This document shows, piece after piece, positions 26,502-29,755 of a stretch of 29,755 nucleotides of DNA. How positions within the stretch are numbered: position 1 is the stretch's first letter; every line of letters begins with the position of its first letter. The notes under the pieces are model-generated. The model saw only the letters and a program-made list of their open reading frames with translations, did not search any database and was not told where the DNA came from. The stretch covers positions 1 through 29,755 of the forward strand of contig CAMLLJ010000005.1 in the NCBI GenBank assembly GCA_946480845.1, in the 5' to 3' direction. Source of the stretch: an uncultured Gemmatimonadota bacterium. GTDB taxonomy: Bacteria > Gemmatimonadota > Gemmatimonadetes > Gemmatimonadales > GWC2-71-9. A program made the translations under genes and the position numbers.

Positions 26502-27614
26502 CTACCTGGCGACCGTGAACTCGATCCGGCGGTTCCGGAAGCGTCCCCCCTCGGTGGAGTTGTCGGCCACCGGATTCGACGAACCGAACCCGCGCGCGGT
26601 GAGCGACGCCGCGGGGACCCCGCGCCCGACCAGATAGTCTCGCACCGCCTCCGCCCGCTGCTGCGACAGCCGCTGGTTGGCGGCCGGCGCTCCGCTGTTG
26701 TCCGTATGGCCGCCGATCTGCAGCACCGTGCCCTCGGGGGCACCGCGAATCGCATCAGCGGACCGGTCGAGCACCTCGCGGCTTTCGACCGGGAGCGCGG
26801 CGCTGCCGGAGGCGAAGTTCACGATGTTGAGGTTGAGCGCCTCGGTCAGCTGCGCTGCGGTGTAGCCGGGCCGGAGCGCCGTAAGCGCGCCGGTGGCACG
26901 CCGCATGGCGGCATCGACGGCGGCGCGCGGATCGGAGACATCGACGTCTGTGCCGGTGGAAGGCGTGGTGGGCGTGGCCGCGGGATCCGGCGCGATGGCC
27001 GGCGCGTCGTAGGTGCTGTCGGTGACGGCGCCGGTCTGCCGCTCGGCGCCGGCCCGGTTCCGCCCGAGCAGCTGCCAGCCCAGGAAGCCGAGCAGGAGCA
27101 GGGCGAGGATGGGGATGAGCTTGCGCAGCCCGGCGCCCGAGCCCGGCTCGTTGCGGATGCCGCTCAGCGTCACATCGGGATGGCCGCCCACAGCTCCCGC
27201 GGGGGCACGCGCCGCTCCGCCGAAGCCCGCCAGCCCGGCGAGCCCCGCCGGGAAGGCCGCAGGCACGACCCCATCGGGTGTGATCAGGTCGATGATCTTC
27301 GGCACGAGGAACGCGAGTGCAGGCGCGGCGACTGCTGGCGCCACCCCGGCCGACGCCGATATGCGCTCGATGTTGTCCCGGCCCATCACCTGCTCGAGCT
27401 GGCGCGGCTCGAGGTCGGTGTTGGGCCCCTGGCCGAGCCAGGAATCCACCAGGCCGCCGAGCCCGGCCTGCCGGAAGCGGTCGACAAACCCGCGGATGCC
27501 GCCTGACTGGGGATTGCCGATGAAGGTGAGCAGGGCGGTAATGAGGGGACCGGTGCGTTCGCCGAGATTGAAGCGACGGGCGACGTCGCTGATGATGCCG
27601 TCCAGCATGCTCAT
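26502..27614 (-). CDS. DUF937 (YidB-like)-TM-OmpA fusion protein
   Basis: A 370-residue protein in three parts. Residues 1 to about 120 resemble DUF937/YidB-like proteins: GGIRGFVDRFRQAGLGGLVDSW, GPNTDLEPRQLEQVMG and a helical segment ending LVPKIIDLITPDG. A single membrane helix at about 166-183 (LIPILALLLLGFLGWQLL) follows a Gly-rich linker, then a Pro/Thr-rich spacer (about 200-230). Residues about 263-370 are an OmpA C-terminal domain with FASGSAAL, GGHTDNSG (HTD at 303-305), LSQQRAEAVRDYL and NRRIEF, which bind peptidoglycan. With no signal peptide the DUF937 part should be cytoplasmic and the OmpA part periplasmic, anchored to the inner membrane. The ATG at 27614 has an excellent Shine-Dalgarno sequence (AGGAGG, six-base spacing). 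Function of the N-terminal domain is unknown. Confidence 0.9.
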   Translation of the reverse strand: MSMLDGIISDVARRFNLGERTGPLITALLTFIGNPQSGGIRGFVDRFRQAGLGGLVDSWLGQGPNTDLEPRQLEQVMGRDNIERISASAGVAPAVAAPALAFLVPKIIDLITPDGVVPAAFPAGLAGLAGFGGAARAPAGAVGGHPDVTLSGIRNEPGSGAGLRKLIPILALLLLGFLGWQLLGRNRAGAERQTGAVTDSTYDAPAIAPDPAATPTTPSTGTDVDVSDPRAAVDAAMRRATGALTALRPGYTAAQLTEALNLNIVNFASGSAALPVESREVLDRSADAIRGAPEGTVLQIGGHTDNSGAPAANQRLSQQRAEAVRDYLVGRGVPAASLTARGFGSSNPVADNSTEGGRFRNRRIEFTVAR

Positions 27615-27620
27615 GTGATA

Positions 27621-27626
27621 CCTCCT
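27621..27626 (-). promoter_or_regulatory. Strong ribosome binding site of the DUF937-OmpA gene
   Basis: AGGAGG on the minus strand, six bases before the ATG at 27614. It is the strongest Shine-Dalgarno match in the window and selects this start over upstream in-frame codons to 27698. Confidence 0.75.
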
Positions 27627-27644
27627 CTGACGGTGCCGCGCCCC

Positions 27645-27673
27645 AACGTAGGAACCGCGCCGGTGGGCCACAA
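27645..27673 (-). promoter_or_regulatory. Candidate promoter of the DUF937-OmpA gene
   Basis: On the minus strand TTGTGG (27673-27668) is separated by 17 bases from TACGTT (27650-27645), placing transcription start near 27638 and leaving a 24-base leader that contains the AGGAGG site. Both hexamers are partial matches to the sigma-70 consensus. Confidence 0.4.
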
Positions 27674-27707
27674 GCAAAGAGACGCCGTAGCGTGGCATTG
27701 CGCCGCC

Positions 27708-27736
27708 TTGCCGGGCGCCCGTCCGTCTCGCATGTT
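27708..27736 (+). promoter_or_regulatory. Weak candidate promoter of the RCC1-repeat lipoprotein gene
   Basis: TTGCCG (27708-27713) and CATGTT (27731-27736) are 17 bases apart in the 158-base divergent intergenic region, giving a start near 27743 and a leader of about 30 bases. Matches are partial (four and three of six), and no Shine-Dalgarno sequence precedes the ATG. Confidence 0.22.
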
Positions 27737-27772
27737 GAGGCTTCCGCTACAGGACTCCCCTTGACCTCTCCC

Positions 27773-29092
27773 ATGCGGTACATCCTCGCGCTTGCCGCCA
27801 TGCTCGGTGCCTGTTCCGACGGCACCGGCCCGGGGGGCGATGTCGCGTCGGTGGCGATCACCCAGTCGGAGCCGGTGCTGGCACCGCTCGAGAGCGCCGT
27901 CTTCTCGGCGCAGGTGCGGGACGCCTCGGGCCTGGTGCTGAACCAGGTGCCGGTCACCTGGACCACCTCGGCGGCGTCCATCGCCGACGTCAATGCGATC
28001 GGTCGCGTCGTGGCCATCAGCCAAGGGACCGTGGAAATCACGGCTACAGCGGGCGGGGTCTCGGACACGAAGACCGTGACGGTCGCGGTCAACCTGCGAT
28101 CGCCCTCCGTGGGCAGCGAGCTCTGCGGGATCGACGGCGCAGGCACGGCGTTCTGCGGCGCCTTCTCGGACGCGCTGGAGCCGGTCGGCCATGCGGGCGC
28201 ACTCGAGGGCATCAGCGCGGGGCATCGCTTCGCCTGCGGCATCGACGCATCCGGCACCGGGATCTGCTGGGGCAGCAACGGGGATGGCGAGCTCGGGCGC
28301 GGCACGCAGGACGGCGAGGGGGCCGAGCAGCCGCCGGCACCGGTGAGCGGCGGGCTGGTGTTCGAGCGCATTGCCGCCGGGAGCCAGCACGCGTGCGGCC
28401 TCACCACCGGCGGGCTCGCCTACTGCTGGGGCGACAATACCTGGGGCCAGCTCGGCAACGCCACGACCGACCGCGCGCTCGAGCCCGTGGCCGTCCTGGG
28501 CGACGAGCGGTACCTCGACATCGACGCAGACTTCGGCATTACCTGCGCCATCCGGATCGACGGGATCGCGGCGTGCTGGGGCATCGGGAACCTGGGCAAT
28601 GCGACCGTCCATGAGAGTCACCAGCCGCTCGCGGTGAGCGGCGGCGTGCCCTTCACCGCGATCACGGTCGGCCCGAACCACGCCTGCGCACGCACGACGA
28701 CGGGTGCGGTCTTCTGCTGGGGAGCGAATACCGACGGACAGGTGGGCACCGGCGCGGCCGGCGCGGCAGTGGATATTCCCACGGCGATCGGGGGCACGCT
28801 GCGCCTGGCCCGCATCGATGCCGGGGACACCCACACCTGCGGCCTGCGCGGCAATGGCGAGGCGCAGTGCTGGGGCACGGGCGCGATCGGGATTGGTACG
28901 GGTGCGACGGCAGCGGCGCCGACACGGGTCTCGACGGAACTCCGCTTCGCGAGCATCTCCGCCGGAGCAGGCCGTACCTGCGCCGCTACGGCGGGCGGAG
29001 CGACCTATTGCTGGGGGGAACGATTCACGGCCGGCGGGTCGCCGCCCGACCCGCTCCGTCCGGCGCGCATTCCGCTCATCGGCGCGCCATGA
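27773..29092 (+). CDS. Lipoprotein with Ig-like (BIG2) domain and seven RCC1-type repeats
   Basis: A 439-residue protein. It begins MRYILALAAMLGACSDG, a short lipoprotein signal with Cys14 as the lipidated residue. Residues about 24-106 are a bacterial Ig-like group 2 domain (VASVAITQSEPVLAPLE, QVPVTWTTSAASIADVNAIG, GTVEITATAGG). The rest is a chain of RCC1-like repeats, each with a Cys, nine residues, then Cys-Trp-Gly (CWG in six, CG in the first), for example ACGIDASGTGICWG. Seven such pairs are seen, fitting a seven-bladed beta-propeller with one disulfide per blade. It should sit in the periplasm or on the cell surface, since disulfides require export. Ligand and role are unknown. The start at 27773 is fixed by the signal peptide. 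The gene ends four bases from the convergent ftsK stop. Confidence 0.85.
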   Translation: MRYILALAAMLGACSDGTGPGGDVASVAITQSEPVLAPLESAVFSAQVRDASGLVLNQVPVTWTTSAASIADVNAIGRVVAISQGTVEITATAGGVSDTKTVTVAVNLRSPSVGSELCGIDGAGTAFCGAFSDALEPVGHAGALEGISAGHRFACGIDASGTGICWGSNGDGELGRGTQDGEGAEQPPAPVSGGLVFERIAAGSQHACGLTTGGLAYCWGDNTWGQLGNATTDRALEPVAVLGDERYLDIDADFGITCAIRIDGIAACWGIGNLGNATVHESHQPLAVSGGVPFTAITVGPNHACARTTTGAVFCWGANTDGQVGTGAAGAAVDIPTAIGGTLRLARIDAGDTHTCGLRGNGEAQCWGTGAIGIGTGATAAAPTRVSTELRFASISAGAGRTCAATAGGATYCWGERFTAGGSPPDPLRPARIPLIGAP

Positions 29093-29096
29093 CGGC

Positions 29097-29755
29097 TCAG
29101 CGCATGTACTCGTCGATCTGATCAAACCCGATCAGCACCTCGCGCGGCTTGCTCCCGTCCGGCGGGCCGAGAATTCCGGCGAAGTGCAGCTGGTCGATCA
29201 CCCGCGCGGCGCGCCCGTAGCCGATGCGGAGCCGCCGCTGCAGCAGTGACGTGGATCCGCCCTGGTTCTGGATGCAGGCCTCCGCCGCCTCGCGGAAGAG
29301 CGGGTCGCGGTCGCCCGCCTCGCCCTCGGCGGGGCCCTCCGCCTCGGCATCCTGCGCCCGGACCAGCGCCAGGATGTCCGCTTCCTCCCGCTCCGCCTCC
29401 GCCTTCCCCGCCGCCGCGGCGCGCCGCATCTCCCGCCTGAGCTCGAACCACTCCATCAGCCGCTCGGTCTCCTCGGTGGCGATGTAGGCCCCCTGCAGCC
29501 GCATCGGCTCGCTCTTGCCGGGCGGGAGGAAGAGCATGTCGCCGTTGCCGAGGAGCGCCTCGGCGCCGTTGCCGTCGAGGATGGTGCGGCTGTCCACCTT
29601 CGACGCCACGCGGAAGGCGATCCGGCTGGGAAAGTTGGCCTTGATCAGGCCGGTGATGACGTTCACGCTGGGCCGCTGGGTGGCCAGGATCAGGTGGATA
29701 CCGATCGCGCGCGCCTTCTGCGCCAGCATCGCGAGCGGGGTCTCCACCTCGCCCT
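29097..29755 (-). CDS. ftsK: DNA translocase FtsK, C-terminal part
   Basis: The right edge cuts this gene; 219 codons of the C-terminal part are present. The RecA-like motor end is seen in HLILATQRPSVNVITGLIK, PSRIAFRVASKVDSRTILD and GAEALLGNGDMLFLPPG, all highly conserved in FtsK/SpoIIIE. A charged Glu/Ala-rich linker (about 110 to 150 residues from the C terminus of the protein inward) follows. The last 65 or so residues are the gamma winged-helix domain (DPLFREAAEACIQNQGG, STSLLQRRLRIGYGRAARVID), which reads polar KOPS-type sequences and contacts XerD in relatives. The protein pumps DNA at the division septum to segregate chromosome termini. Walker A and the N-terminal membrane part lie outside the window. 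The protein ends in DEYMR. Confidence 0.96.
   Translation of the reverse strand, partial: GEVETPLAMLAQKARAIGIHLILATQRPSVNVITGLIKANFPSRIAFRVASKVDSRTILDGNGAEALLGNGDMLFLPPGKSEPMRLQGAYIATEETERLMEWFELRREMRRAAAAGKAEAEREEADILALVRAQDAEAEGPAEGEAGDRDPLFREAAEACIQNQGGSTSLLQRRLRIGYGRAARVIDQLHFAGILGPPDGSKPREVLIGFDQIDEYMR

Overview
This is a gene-dense, very GC-rich (roughly 70 percent) Gram-negative chromosomal segment. I see no tRNA, rRNA, CRISPR array, insertion sequence or phage gene. Outer-membrane logic (a large SLBB polysaccharide export protein, an OmpA-type peptidoglycan anchor, several lipoproteins), a recA-recX-alaS block and a lipoprotein with a bacterial Ig-like domain plus RCC1 repeats suggest Gemmatimonadota or a similar high-GC didermic phylum. 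That placement is inference from overall character, not from a marker comparison.

Positions 1-14457 are an extracellular or surface polysaccharide locus. On the minus strand a tightly packed operon runs asnB-type amidotransferase (6519-4621), GT4 glycosyltransferase (4618-3629), non-hydrolysing UDP-GlcNAc 2-epimerase (3632-2517), a second amidotransferase (2515-599) and the N-terminal part of a polytopic membrane protein resembling an O-antigen polymerase/ligase (602 to beyond the left edge). Divergent from it is a plus-strand glycosyltransferase (6616-7854). Then come, on the minus strand, an initiating polyprenyl-phosphate sugar-1-phosphate transferase (9460-7832) and another GT4 enzyme (10649-9561), and on the plus strand a fourth glycosyltransferase (10781-11908) followed by the export protein (11941-14457). 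Together they cover sugar supply, lipid-linked initiation, chain extension, amidation, possible polymerisation and outer-membrane export. The Wzc-like co-polymerase and the flippase are not in view.

Positions 14464-25844 are minus-strand housekeeping operons. A LEA2-type lipoprotein precedes hflX (16285-14464). Upstream of those is a long chain of touching or overlapping genes: alaS, an unrecognised 105-residue protein, a CpsB-type PHP phosphatase, a FabG-like SDR, a CCA-adding/poly(A) polymerase family enzyme, a ZIP metal transporter and rarA. Before alaS come recA and recX, giving the order recA-recX-alaS. The phosphatase is the one gene of this block that could connect functionally to the polysaccharide locus.

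Positions 25845-29755 hold the recA regulatory region, with repeated TTCGGT elements around a candidate -10, then a YraN-family gene (26365-25955), a strong hairpin terminator, a DUF937-TM-OmpA fusion protein (27614-26502), a divergent RCC1-repeat lipoprotein with seven regularly spaced cysteine pairs (27773-29092), and the C-terminal end of FtsK (29755-29097), which is cut by the right edge. No gene-free stretch exceeds about 160 bases.
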